NCBI RefSeq assembly: GCF_003984645.1
Contig: NZ_RWKI01000007.1
Location: 62,001-126,000 of the forward strand
Source: Variovorax sp. MHTC-1
GTDB lineage: Bacteria > Pseudomonadota > Gammaproteobacteria > Burkholderiales > Burkholderiaceae_C
Direction: 5' to 3'
DNA length: 64,000 nt
Position numbers and translations under genes: made by a program. Of the stretch, positions 8,168 through 16,467 are shown piece after piece (the stretch's first letter is position 1; each line of letters starts with the position of its first letter). The notes under the pieces were generated by a model. The model searched no databases. It saw only the letters and a list, made by a program, of their open reading frames with translations, and was not told the DNA's origin.

Positions 8168-9309
8168 CGCAGGCACCGCGCCCCGGCCCCCCGCTCTGGC
8201 TGCTGGCCGAGCTGACCTACCGCTGCCCGCTGCATTGCGTGTTCTGCTTCAACCCGGTCGATTTCGCGCAGCAGGACAGCGAGCTCGGCACCGAAGACTG
8301 GCTGCGGGTGCTGCGCGAGGGCCGCGAGCTCGGCGCCGTGCAGTGCGGCCTCTCGGGCGGCGAGCCGCTCCTGCGCGACGACCTGGAGATCATCGTCGCC
8401 GAGGCCAAGCGGCTGGGCTACTACACCAACCTGCTGACCTCCGGCGTGGGCCTCCACGCCGACCGCGCCGCCGCCCTGAAGGCTGCCGGACTGGACCACG
8501 TGCAGCTGTCGTTCCAGGACTCCACGCGCGAGATGAACGACTTCCTCTCGCACACCAAGACCTTCGAGCTGAAGAACCGGGTGGCGAAGATCATCAAGGA
8601 CCAGGGCTGGCCGATGGTGATGAACGTGGTCATCCATCGAATGAACATCGATCACATCGACCGCATCATCGAGATGGCGCAGGAGATGGGCGCCGAGTAC
8701 CTCGAGCTCGCCAACACGCAGTACTACTCGTGGGCCTTCGTGAACCGCGACCAGCTGCTGCCCACGCACGAACAGCTGCGGCACGCCGAGGAAGTGACCG
8801 ACGCGTGGCGCGCCCGGCTGGGCGAGCGCATGCGCATCTTCTTCGTCGCGCCCGACTACCACGAGGGGCGCGCCAAGAAATGCGTCAACGGCTGGGGCAG
8901 CATGTTCCTCACCGTGGCGCCGGACGGCACGGCGCTGCCCTGCCATACCGCGAAGATGCTGCCGGGCCTCGAGTTTCCGAACGTGAAGGCGCGCAGCCTG
9001 CGCGAGATCTGGTTCGAATCGGAAGGCTTCAACCGCTACCGCGGCACCGGCTGGATGAAGGAGCCCTGCGCGAGCTGCGACATGCGCGAGCAGGACCTGG
9101 GCGGCTGCCGCTGCCAGGCCTACCTGCTGGCCAACGACCCGGCCGCGGCAGATCCGGTGTGTGCGAAGAGCCCCGACCACCACCGGGTGGTGGAAGCGGT
9201 GCAGCGCGCAGCGGCGCGCGACCCGGCCGGCCCGGTCGAGCATCCGCTGGTGTTTCGCGATCCCGCCAACTCGCGCCGCCTTGCCGCGCCTGTCACGCCG
9301 GGTGCGTGA
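8164..9309 (+). CDS. pqqE: PqqE, radical SAM PqqA Glu-Tyr crosslinking enzyme
   Basis: The 381-residue enzyme has the radical SAM CxxxCxxC as CPLHCVFC near residues 20-27, LSGGEPLLRDD for SAM binding, and a C-terminal SPASM region. That region has Cys residues in KKCVNGWG, ALPCHTAK and CASCDMREQDLGGCRC, the ligands of auxiliary Fe-S clusters. It forms the C-C bond between Glu and Tyr of PqqA. It is the last clear gene of the pqq operon. No pqqF/G protease gene follows. Confidence 0.96.
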   Translation: MTQAPRPGPPLWLLAELTYRCPLHCVFCFNPVDFAQQDSELGTEDWLRVLREGRELGAVQCGLSGGEPLLRDDLEIIVAEAKRLGYYTNLLTSGVGLHADRAAALKAAGLDHVQLSFQDSTREMNDFLSHTKTFELKNRVAKIIKDQGWPMVMNVVIHRMNIDHIDRIIEMAQEMGAEYLELANTQYYSWAFVNRDQLLPTHEQLRHAEEVTDAWRARLGERMRIFFVAPDYHEGRAKKCVNGWGSMFLTVAPDGTALPCHTAKMLPGLEFPNVKARSLREIWFESEGFNRYRGTGWMKEPCASCDMREQDLGGCRCQAYLLANDPAAADPVCAKSPDHHRVVEAVQRAAARDPAGPVEHPLVFRDPANSRRLAAPVTPGA

Positions 9310-9427
9310 GGCCTGGCCGCGGCGAGCGCTGTCGCGCAAGACCTGGGCAAAAAGCCCTACACGGCCGCTTGCGGCAAAGATGTCTGCTCTCCAAACTGAC
9401 TTTCGGTGTCGGCGAAAGGAGCGCAGC

Positions 9428-9673
9428 GTGCAAGTGCGAACCGACGTGTACCGGGCACAGGGGGACGACGGGCAGATCTACATCGTCTTCCGGCGTACTC
9501 AGATCGTCTCCGTGAAGACCCCGTACGGGCTGGTCAAGAAGCAGCGCGAGCCGAAGTTCTACCTTGGCAACGGTGACTTGCTGGAATGTTCCGGCAGCTA
9601 CGACACCTTCAAGACCGTCGACGGCAAACTGGTGCTTCGACTCATCCCTGCAAAGGCAGGAGCGGTCGGATAG
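9428..9673 (+). CDS. Small hypothetical protein
   Basis: An 81-residue protein begins at GTG 9428 behind a good AAGGAG (9416-9421). It is rich in beta-type residues (VYRAQGDDGQIYIVF, KFYLGNGDLLE, KLVLRLIPA) with no signal peptide, membrane segment or Cys. I do not recognise the family. It stands 12 bases before the ligase-like gene on the same strand and may be cotranscribed with it. Confidence 0.6.
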   Translation: MQVRTDVYRAQGDDGQIYIVFRRTQIVSVKTPYGLVKKQREPKFYLGNGDLLECSGSYDTFKTVDGKLVLRLIPAKAGAVG

Positions 9674-9685
9674 GCTTCGGCGACG

Positions 9686-10351
9686 ATGTCTCATCTGCAG
9701 AAGCTGTCTCCCATGCTCCTGGACGAGCGGCTGCTGGACCTCGAGGAGCCGGGATGGATCTACGAGGTCAAGTACGACGGCTGGCGCCTGATGGCGGAGT
9801 TCGGGGACGGCAAGTGCCAGCTGCGCACCCGCAGGGGCGCCGATGCGACCGGGTGGTTCCCGGAGATCACCAGCGCGCTGGCGGGCATGAAAGGGGGACC
9901 CTACCTCACGGACGGAGAAGGCTGCGTGCTCGACGACCTGGGGCGCAGCGACTTCGACCGATTCCAGGCCCGCGCGCAGCGCAAGGGCTGGTACGAGGGC
10001 GGCGACCCTGTCGTCTACTGCGTCTTCGATCTCCTCGTGGACAAGGGCGTCGACATCACCCGGCTGCCGCTCGTCGAACGCAAGAAGCGGCTGGCCGAGC
10101 TGTTCGCCGTGCCGCCGCCGAGCGTGCTGCTCGTGCACTACTTCGACAACGCGGAGCACGACATCCACCGAGTCTTCCACGAGGAGGTGGTGCCCTTCGA
10201 GCTCGAGGGCCTGGTGGCGAAGAGGCTCGACAGCGTCTACACGCCCGGCACGCGGACCACCGACTGGGTGAAGGTGACGCGGAAGAACGCGATCGCGGCC
10301 CAGCGCGTCAGGCATGCACCGAAGAGCAAGGACATCTCGATCGGCCCGTAG
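9686..10351 (+). CDS. ATP-dependent DNA ligase-like adenylation domain, stand-alone
   Basis: The 221-residue protein carries nucleotidyltransferase motifs in order. Motif I is EVKYDGWR with the AMP-accepting Lys29; motif III is near YCVFDLL, preceded by an acidic LTDGEGCVLDD block; motif IV is EGLVAKRLDS; motif V is DWVKVTR. Length stops right after motif V, so the OB-fold present in LigD and other ATP ligases (another 90 or more residues) is missing, as are the polymerase and phosphoesterase domains of LigD. It could adenylate itself but may need a partner to seal DNA, or it may be a reduced relic. No Ku gene is in the window. Confidence 0.82.
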   Translation: MSHLQKLSPMLLDERLLDLEEPGWIYEVKYDGWRLMAEFGDGKCQLRTRRGADATGWFPEITSALAGMKGGPYLTDGEGCVLDDLGRSDFDRFQARAQRKGWYEGGDPVVYCVFDLLVDKGVDITRLPLVERKKRLAELFAVPPPSVLLVHYFDNAEHDIHRVFHEEVVPFELEGLVAKRLDSVYTPGTRTTDWVKVTRKNAIAAQRVRHAPKSKDISIGP

Positions 10352-10376
10352 GAAGGCGCGACCGGGAGCGGATTGC

Positions 10377-10835
10377 ATGCTGAAGCACGCGCATCTCGAC
10401 AAGGCAGACATTGCCGCGCAGTTGGTCCGGCGAGCGGATGAGTGGATTCGCCGCGCCGAGCCGAAGGATCTGCTGCGCGTCATGCTGCGTGGCGGCCTGA
10501 GCCCGGTGATCGTCGAAGAGGACGGCCGGATACTCACCGGCATCGCTCTGAGCGAGCGCCCGGGCCTGCTTTCCGAGCTTGGAATGATCTGGAAGGACCT
10601 ATCGGCCGCCGAAACGCTCGCGATCTTCGCGCAGGTGTGGGGCGCTTCCGATCCGCCTGCATCCAACGATTCGCAGGAAGCCTGGATCGCTGCAGACCCT
10701 TTGGCCCAAGCCGGAGCACGGCGGTTCCTGCACGACGAAGTCGAAGAGAACATCGCGTTGTTCGGAGCTTGCGTCGATGAATGGCTCGAGCGGCGATGCG
10801 ATGCGCGCGGCGCGCGTGTTCGACCGTTTCTCTGA
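10377..10835 (+). CDS. Hypothetical protein
   Basis: A 152-residue soluble protein of unknown family, mostly helical in appearance (AAQLVRRADEWIRRAE, EAWIAADPLAQAGARRFLHDEVEENIALFGACVDEWLERR). It has no signal peptide or membrane segment and no motif I can name. It follows the ligase-like gene by 25 bases on the same strand, so they probably share a transcript. Confidence 0.6.
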   Translation: MLKHAHLDKADIAAQLVRRADEWIRRAEPKDLLRVMLRGGLSPVIVEEDGRILTGIALSERPGLLSELGMIWKDLSAAETLAIFAQVWGASDPPASNDSQEAWIAADPLAQAGARRFLHDEVEENIALFGACVDEWLERRCDARGARVRPFL

Positions 10836-11033
10836 ATATCGCAGCTGGTCGAAAGCGGTAAGCAGAAAACACAGATGTACGATTTTGTGCAGTGCAGCAC
10901 AAAACGGAAATCGAAGTCTAAACTTTGACGCAGGCCCACGTCATAGGGCGTCCTCGGTGGTTCTGCACGCGCGTTCGCCGCCCTCTTCACTCTGAACCAC
11001 CTTTCTGGTCGTATCAACTTCAGAGGTCATCCA

Positions 11034-11915
11034 ATGGGTATTGGTTTGCACGAATTCAATTTTTTGCGCTACTCGAAGCAACAAAGAGACTTTGACCAAA
11101 CGGTGACGATCGGCAGGCAGGAGCTGCATGTCCCGGATTCGAACGTGCGGGACGCATTTGCACTGAGCGCCGAATACAAGAACGACAAGTATTGCGATCA
11201 GCTCTTGAGAGACCAGTTTGGCGCTGGCCAGGTCGACTCGATCGACTATTCCGAGTACGAAGATGCATCCATCGTCCACGACATGAATTTGCCATTGCCC
11301 GAGCATGTCGCGCGACGCTATGACACCGTCATAGACGGCGGGTGCCTGGAGCACATCTTCAACGTGCCGCAGGCGCTGCTGAACTGCTCCAGGTTTTGCA
11401 AGCCTGGAGCCCAGATCCTGCACATGCTTCCCGCCAGCAACTGCTGCGGCCATGGCTTCTGGCAGTTCTCCCCAGAACTGTTTTTTTCTCTTTATTCCAA
11501 TAGAAACGGGTATAGAGATACGGAGGTGTTCCTCGCGGATCTGTCAAAAACGTCCAAGTGGTTTCGTGTCAAGCCGCCTGGGCCCGGCGAACGGATCAAT
11601 GTGCATTCGACTTCCGAAGCCTATGTGCTTGTCAGGACTGTATTGAAGGAAGGCGCCTTCGATCATTCGGGAGTTCAGCAAAGCGACTATGCATTCGAAT
11701 GGGAAAATGGCGGCCTTGCATCCGAACCTGTCGGCGAGCCGAGCCCAAGGGGCGGGATCGCCCGTTTTCTGAAGCGTTTTCCTCTCTTGCACAAAGTGGC
11801 GGCTTCGGCATATCACATGTACCGACCTGCGGATTCGATGTTGCAGCTGAGTTTGCACAATCCCCATCTGGAGGAACTGCCGGTATCGGCCTTGACTGAT
11901 CGCGCGACGGATTGA
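11034..11915 (+). CDS. SAM-dependent methyltransferase-like protein, AT-richer than neighbours
   Basis: The 293-residue protein contains a methyltransferase-like middle: RRYDTVIDGGCLEHIFNVPQALLNCSRFCKPGA, where the HVF/EHIF block and the KPGA turn match class I enzymes, then a GHGFWQFSPELFFSLYS segment common in sugar or glycan-linked methyltransferases. A classical glycine-rich motif I is not obvious. Codon use and base composition differ from the flanks (runs such as TTTTTTTCTC), and the 200 bases before it are also AT-richer, suggesting acquisition by transfer. It ends 17 bases from the convergent mxaL. Confidence 0.65.
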   Translation: MGIGLHEFNFLRYSKQQRDFDQTVTIGRQELHVPDSNVRDAFALSAEYKNDKYCDQLLRDQFGAGQVDSIDYSEYEDASIVHDMNLPLPEHVARRYDTVIDGGCLEHIFNVPQALLNCSRFCKPGAQILHMLPASNCCGHGFWQFSPELFFSLYSNRNGYRDTEVFLADLSKTSKWFRVKPPGPGERINVHSTSEAYVLVRTVLKEGAFDHSGVQQSDYAFEWENGGLASEPVGEPSPRGGIARFLKRFPLLHKVAASAYHMYRPADSMLQLSLHNPHLEELPVSALTDRATD

Positions 11916-11932
11916 GTTCGATCCGGTGCAGA

Positions 11933-12892
11933 TCAAGGAAGCGGGGACATGGGGCTGAATGATCTTTGGCGCACGCGTAGCCGCAGCAGCCGGCGGCCGC
12001 GCAGCAGCCCGAGATCCGGCGCGAAGCGCCAGGCCAGCAGCAGTAGGGCGAGCAGGGCCGGGATCCAGCGCAGATCCGTGTCCGCCGCCTGGTGCTGCGC
12101 GAAGCGGCGGTCCAGCATGGCCGCCTTCAGCGCATCCGGCGTGTTCAGGCGCAGGTAGTCCACGCCGACGAGCTTGGCCAGCGTTCGCAGATGGTCCTCG
12201 CGCAGCTCGGACAGATGCTCGTGGTTCTGCGTGCCGCCGATGGCGGAGCCCTGCACCACGTCCTCGGGCTTCCAGTAGCCCGCGGGTTCGCCGTTGCTGC
12301 CGGTCTTCGGTATCGGCACCGGCACGTCGCCGCCGATGCCGACCAGCCAGCCCTTCACCTCGCCGGGCGTGACGTCGACCATCGGCGGCGTGTCATTGGC
12401 CCGCAGCGGCGGCGACTCCTGGCCATCGGTGATGAAAACGAATGCGGTGTGCGGACCGATGCTCCGGGCGCCGCGCACGGCCCAGGTCACGCCCTTGCCG
12501 ATGTTGCTGGCGTTGGCCCAGCGCATGCGGGCATCGATGCGCTCGAGCGAGGCGAGCAGCTCTTCGTAGTGGCTGCAGACCTCGATCGGCGCCAGGATCA
12601 CCAGCGAGCGGTAGTCGGCGAAGACGCTCCAGCCCACCTTGGAACCGCATGGCAATGCGGCCAGCGTATCGCGCATGGCTGCGCGCGCCAGCGTCAGCCG
12701 GCTGACCGCGGCATGGTTCAGCTCGACGTCCTCGACGTTCATGCTCTGCGTGATGTCGAAGCTGACCTGCCATTCGAACACCGGGCGCTGCAGCTGCATG
12801 CGCGGCGGCCAGGCCGCCAGTGCGAGCAACAGCAGGGCCGCCATCAGCGGCCAGTTTCCGCTGCTGTGGATGCGGCGCCAGAGAGTGTTCAT
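11933..12892 (-). CDS. mxaL: MxaL-like von Willebrand A domain membrane protein
   Basis: The 319-residue protein has an N-terminal membrane segment, then a vWA domain: FDITQSMNVED takes the place of the MIDAS DxSxS, with Thr for the first Ser, and VFITDGQESPP is the second MIDAS strand. A second membrane segment near 275-293 is followed by a basic tail. In methylotrophs MxaA, MxaK and MxaL serve metal (calcium) insertion into methanol dehydrogenase. It is the last gene of the minus-strand xox/mxa array. A palindromic repeat separates it from mxaK, so its expression may be lower. Confidence 0.78.
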   Translation of the reverse strand: MNTLWRRIHSSGNWPLMAALLLLALAAWPPRMQLQRPVFEWQVSFDITQSMNVEDVELNHAAVSRLTLARAAMRDTLAALPCGSKVGWSVFADYRSLVILAPIEVCSHYEELLASLERIDARMRWANASNIGKGVTWAVRGARSIGPHTAFVFITDGQESPPLRANDTPPMVDVTPGEVKGWLVGIGGDVPVPIPKTGSNGEPAGYWKPEDVVQGSAIGGTQNHEHLSELREDHLRTLAKLVGVDYLRLNTPDALKAAMLDRRFAQHQAADTDLRWIPALLALLLLAWRFAPDLGLLRGRRLLRLRVRQRSFSPMSPLP

Positions 12893-12907
12893 TGGATCGC
12901 CTCAGGT

Positions 12908-13091
12908 CTTGCTCCCTCCCCCTCCGGGGGAGGGCTGGGGTGGGGGCTCTTGGGCCTTTGAATCGGTTGCATGCTTTGTTGAGGCCCGGAGCCGGGGCGA
13001 ACTCCCGGCTCCGGCCTCACACCAAGCGCAACGCCGAAGCAAGCGCCCAGTGCCCCCACCCCAACCCTCCCCCGGAGGGGGAGGGAGCAGG
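12908..13091. repeat. Palindromic intergenic repeat element, short form, inside the mxa array
   Basis: The outer arms CTTGCTCCCTCCCCCTCCGG (from 12908) and CCGGAGGGGGAGGGAGCAGG (to 13091) are near-perfect inverted repeats. Inside lie a second inverted pair (CCCCACCCCAACCCTCCC against GGGAGGGCTGGGGTGGGG) and GAGGCCCGGAGCCGGG against CCCGGCTCCGGCCTC. The same arms recur at 27691-28431, so this is a family of mobile or dispersed palindromes. It fills the gap between mxaK and mxaL and would fold strongly in RNA. Confidence 0.8.
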
Positions 13092-13122
13092 ACCGAAGCC
13101 TCTTCACGCGGCCGTGCCCGGC

Positions 13123-13674
13123 TCATGGCAAATCCCCCGCGACGAATCCCGGAATCCGGACCCGCCGCTGCTCGACCGACTGCTGCTGCTCCGCGGAAAA
13201 GGCTTCCTGCTCTTCCGGCGCCAGGCGCAGCGCGCGCTCCAGGTTGTAGCGCGCATCCCAGTCCTGCGGCGCCACCCGCAGCAGGTCGCGCAATCGCTGC
13301 TTGCCCAGTTCGAACAGCGGCACGGCGCCGGTCTCCTGTGCCAGGCCTTGGCGCAGGTACATGTTGGCCAGGTTGAACAGCGCCTGCTGCGCGACGGCAT
13401 CGCGCTCGCCGTTCTGGATCAGGCCTGCGTAGCCCTTGAGCGCGGCCTCGTGATTGCCGGCTCTCGAGAGGGCCAGCGCCTGCGCCAGCTGCAGCTCTCG
13501 CGCGGAGCGCCGGGGCAGGGCCGCGGCTTCCTTGCCAGCCGGTGCGGCGGCGATGCGGGCGATCTCGGCATTGAGGCTCGTCGCCTGGCGCAGGCGCAAG
13601 TCCCGCTCCAGCGCTGCGCCGGCGCAGCACAGGCTCAGAACGCCGAAGAGCAGGTGTACGGTGCGTCGCTTCAT
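13123..13674 (-). CDS. mxaK: MxaK-like membrane-anchored TPR-type protein
   Basis: The 183-residue protein starts at ATG 13674, overlapping the mxaC stop by 4 bases. A hydrophobic anchor (about 5-20) is followed by helical repeats (AREL..AQALALSRAGNHEAALKGYA, ALFNLANMYLRQGL, DWDARYNLERALRLAPEE) of TPR character. This matches MxaK, one of three proteins needed for metal insertion into methanol dehydrogenase in Methylobacterium. Assignment rests on this architecture and the mxaR-S-A-C-K-L order rather than strong motifs. Confidence 0.75.
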   Translation of the reverse strand: MKRRTVHLLFGVLSLCCAGAALERDLRLRQATSLNAEIARIAAAPAGKEAAALPRRSARELQLAQALALSRAGNHEAALKGYAGLIQNGERDAVAQQALFNLANMYLRQGLAQETGAVPLFELGKQRLRDLLRVAPQDWDARYNLERALRLAPEEQEAFSAEQQQSVEQRRVRIPGFVAGDLP

Positions 13675-14663
13675 CGCCAGCTTTGCAACTGCAGCGCGCG
13701 GCAGGCCAGCAGGCCGGCGCAGCACAGCATCGCAGCAAGGTAGAAGGCGCCGCCATGGTCGCGCCGCGGCACCCGCTCGTGGATGGTCAGGGGGAAGTTC
13801 TGCTGCCGGTCGATCTCGGCCATCGCAGCGGCCATCGCGTTGGAGTCGTCCACCTGGTAGAGCCGGTAGGGCGTCGCCAACGTCTTGAAGAACTCATGCA
13901 GCGCCAGTTCCTCGCCGAGGCCATAGGCGCTCGCTGTGCTGGTGTTGAGGTTGGGCGAGTTCGGGCCGCTGCGCACGTAGATCCAGTAGAGGCCGATCTT
14001 CTCGCGCGCGAGGCCTGCCTGGATGCGTTGCCGCGTCGCTGCGTCGAGCTGGGCGCCGCCGTCCGAGACGATCAGGATCACGCGGCTTCCCGAGTAGCTG
14101 CGGTTCTCGAACTCCTCGATGGCGGCCAGGAGCGCGACACCCATGCGGGTTTCGGGCAGGCCGCGGCCGATGGCGCTGGCGGCGAGCGCGGCCTGTACCG
14201 TGTCCGTCTTCTGCGTGAAGGGCACGACGGCGATCGGCACCGTGCTGAAGGTCATGAAGGCGAAGCGGTTGTCGGGCCGCTTGGCGACGAAGTCACTCAA
14301 CAGGTCGCGCACGACTTTGGCCTTGGGCTCCTGCGACATGCGGCCGGCCGTCTGCAGGCCGTTGGTGTGGACCGTGGCATCCATGCTGCTGCTGCGGTCC
14401 ATCAGGATCAACACCTCGGCGCCGCGGCCGGTGCGCTGCACCTGGGCGCCCGACTGCCCGGGACCGGCGAGGCCGAGCACCGCAAGCGCCATGGCTGCGA
14501 CCGCCAAGCCGCGCCAGAGGAAACCGAGAAGGCGGCCGACTCGGTCGGCCGGCAGCCAGGCCAGGTAGGAGAACTCCAGCGTATCGCTGCGCCTGCGCAA
14601 CAGCGGCAGCAGCGCGAGCGGCAGCAGCAGGAGCATCCAGGGCTGGGCGAAGTCGAAGTGCAT
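13671..14663 (-). CDS. mxaC: MxaC-like vWA domain membrane protein (BatA type)
   Basis: The 330-residue protein has two N-terminal membrane segments (about 8-22 and 45-68), a vWA domain with a complete MIDAS (LMDRSSSMDA as DxSxS, a Thr in MTFST, LIVSDGGAQ) and a C-terminal membrane segment near 305-322. This BatA-like plan is that of MxaC. It probably works with the MoxR ATPase and the DUF58 protein as a membrane chaperone module. Its start lies 8 bases after the mxaA stop and its end overlaps mxaK. Confidence 0.8.
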   Translation of the reverse strand: MHFDFAQPWMLLLLPLALLPLLRRRSDTLEFSYLAWLPADRVGRLLGFLWRGLAVAAMALAVLGLAGPGQSGAQVQRTGRGAEVLILMDRSSSMDATVHTNGLQTAGRMSQEPKAKVVRDLLSDFVAKRPDNRFAFMTFSTVPIAVVPFTQKTDTVQAALAASAIGRGLPETRMGVALLAAIEEFENRSYSGSRVILIVSDGGAQLDAATRQRIQAGLAREKIGLYWIYVRSGPNSPNLNTSTASAYGLGEELALHEFFKTLATPYRLYQVDDSNAMAAAMAEIDRQQNFPLTIHERVPRRDHGGAFYLAAMLCCAGLLACRALQLQSWR

Positions 14664-14671
14664 GGTTCGCC

Positions 14672-15577
14672 TCAGGCCCGGTGGCGCTTCTCCGCATCGC
14701 GCAGGGCACGGCACAGCGGCTTGAGCGGATAGGGAGGGCCGGTCTCTGCAGCATCGGCGTTGCCCGCGAAGAAACGCCTCGTGGACTCGCGGTAGAAATC
14801 CTCGAGCCGCGCCTGCAGCGGGCGCAGATGGGGCGCCTCGGCCAGCAGCCGGGGCAGGCTGGCGCCGTGCACCACGTGCCCGGCGCTCGTGTTCAGCGCG
14901 CGATGCACGACGCGCCAGGCCTGCGCGCTGCCCGGGTCGTCGATGCGCTTGAGTTCGCGCCAGGCCTGCGCGAAAGGAAGGCGCCGCGCTTCGAGCGCAT
15001 TGCGCCAGGCCCACCAGGCGAGCCAGGCCAGCAGCACGGCCAGCAGGGCGGCGAGCGAAAGCCGCAGTTGCCGCTCGATGGCATCGGTCGGAAGCGCAGC
15101 GACCGGCCGGTCCGGGCGCAGCGGCTGCAGATCGCCGCGGCCGAAGGCTTCCGGCGGCGTCAGCGGTGCGATGCTGACCGGCCATGCGGGCAGCGCGAGT
15201 GTCGGGCCCGAGGCGGTGGCGATGCGCAGGGCCGGCAGCGCGATGGCGCTCAGCGCGCGCGGCGCGTTGATGAGCTGGTAGTCGACGACCAGCCAGCGCC
15301 GTCCCCGCGCATCGGTTTCGATCCGCGCCGTCCTGCGCTCCAGCCAGAGGTCGATCCGTCCCGGCGCCGGCAGGGCGCTGGGCTCGAGCGGCCGGTCCGC
15401 GAGCTCGAGCAGCACGCGCTGCGTCAATACGTCGCCCAGCACATGGCCGAAGCTGCGCGGTTGCTCGACCGTCGCGGCGACGGTGGGGCCCGCGAACTTG
15501 GCCGGATCTGCACTCAGCGCGAGGCCACTGGCGGCGCCGAGCGCCAGCGCCAGCAGCGCCGCCCGGACGGCCTTCAT
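14672..15577 (-). CDS. mxaA: MxaA-like membrane protein
   Basis: The 301-residue protein has a signal sequence (MKAVRAALLALALGAASGLALS), a periplasmic beta-rich domain of about 150 residues, one membrane segment (about 173-190, LLAVLLAWLAWWAW) and a cytoplasmic domain of about 110 residues. This is the arrangement of MxaA, required for calcium loading of MxaF-type methanol dehydrogenase. ATG 15577 overlaps the stop of mxaS by 4 bases, so it is coupled to that gene. Confidence 0.77.
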   Translation of the reverse strand: MKAVRAALLALALGAASGLALSADPAKFAGPTVAATVEQPRSFGHVLGDVLTQRVLLELADRPLEPSALPAPGRIDLWLERRTARIETDARGRRWLVVDYQLINAPRALSAIALPALRIATASGPTLALPAWPVSIAPLTPPEAFGRGDLQPLRPDRPVAALPTDAIERQLRLSLAALLAVLLAWLAWWAWRNALEARRLPFAQAWRELKRIDDPGSAQAWRVVHRALNTSAGHVVHGASLPRLLAEAPHLRPLQARLEDFYRESTRRFFAGNADAAETGPPYPLKPLCRALRDAEKRHRA

Positions 15578-16452
15578 GCCGCCGTCTCCAGGAAGTAGCG
15601 GGTGAGGGCTTCGGCGTCGAAGCGGCCGTGCAAATGGAAGGGCGGCATGCCGTGCGCGTCGAACAGCGTCCTGAGCTCGGCGCGCCGTTCTGCAACAGCG
15701 TCGCGCCATCGGGCGCGCAGCGATTCGCGCATCCACAGGCTGCGCCGCACGCCGCTTTCCGCATCGCTGAGGGCGACCAGCGCGCGCGCGGGCGGCGGCT
15801 CGGTTTCGGCCGGGTCCCAGACCACCACCGGGACGACGCAGGCCGGCGCCAGCTGCCGCAGCAGCTCGCCGAGCGCAGCGATCGGCCAGTGGAAATCGGA
15901 GGCGAGGAAAACCAGGCCGCCGCGGCCGACCAGGCGCTCGGTCGTGCGGCGCAGGCCGGCGAGTGCGCTGCTGCTGCCGTGCGGCACCGTGCCCGGCGCC
16001 GCGCGGCAGTCGCGCAGCATGCGCGCCATCAGGCTGCCGGTGCCGCGGCTGTGGCGCGCGGGCACGAACAGATCCTCGCGCTCGCGCTGGTCGAAGGCCA
16101 GCAGGCCCACCGTGTCGCCGCTGCGGAATGCGCTGTAGCCCAGCGCCTCCGCCAGATCGGCCACGACCTCGAGCTTGCGCCTCGCGGCGCCGAAATGCAT
16201 CGAGGCCGAGACATCCACCACCAGATGCACCGGGATCGCCACGCGCAGCCGATGGATGCGCACCAGCCAGTCGCCGCGACCTTCGCGCACGCTGGCGCGC
16301 AGATCGATGCGCCGCGGATCGGGATGGTCGAAGAGGCGCCGGTGCGCGGCGAACTCCTGTCCGCTGCCCTGGCTCAGGCCGCGCTGCGCGCCCGGGCGCC
16401 AGCCGCCGAAGCGGCGCGGCAGCTGGTAGTGGAATTCGTCGACGCGCTCCAT
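15574..16452 (-). CDS. mxaS: MxaS-like DUF58 protein
   Basis: The 292-residue soluble protein starts MERVDEFHYQLPRR. DUF58 features are seen: RRIDLRASVREG, then a vWA-like strand LVVDVSASMHFG (DxSxS), GLLAFDQRE and a later LASDFHW. DUF58 proteins pair with MoxR ATPases; the order moxR-DUF58-mxaA-vWA is that of mxaRSAC. It follows the ATPase gene by 15 bases. Confidence 0.82.
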   Translation of the reverse strand: MERVDEFHYQLPRRFGGWRPGAQRGLSQGSGQEFAAHRRLFDHPDPRRIDLRASVREGRGDWLVRIHRLRVAIPVHLVVDVSASMHFGAARRKLEVVADLAEALGYSAFRSGDTVGLLAFDQREREDLFVPARHSRGTGSLMARMLRDCRAAPGTVPHGSSSALAGLRRTTERLVGRGGLVFLASDFHWPIAALGELLRQLAPACVVPVVVWDPAETEPPPARALVALSDAESGVRRSLWMRESLRARWRDAVAERRAELRTLFDAHGMPPFHLHGRFDAEALTRYFLETAA

Positions 16453-16467
16453 CGCTGGCTCGGTGAT

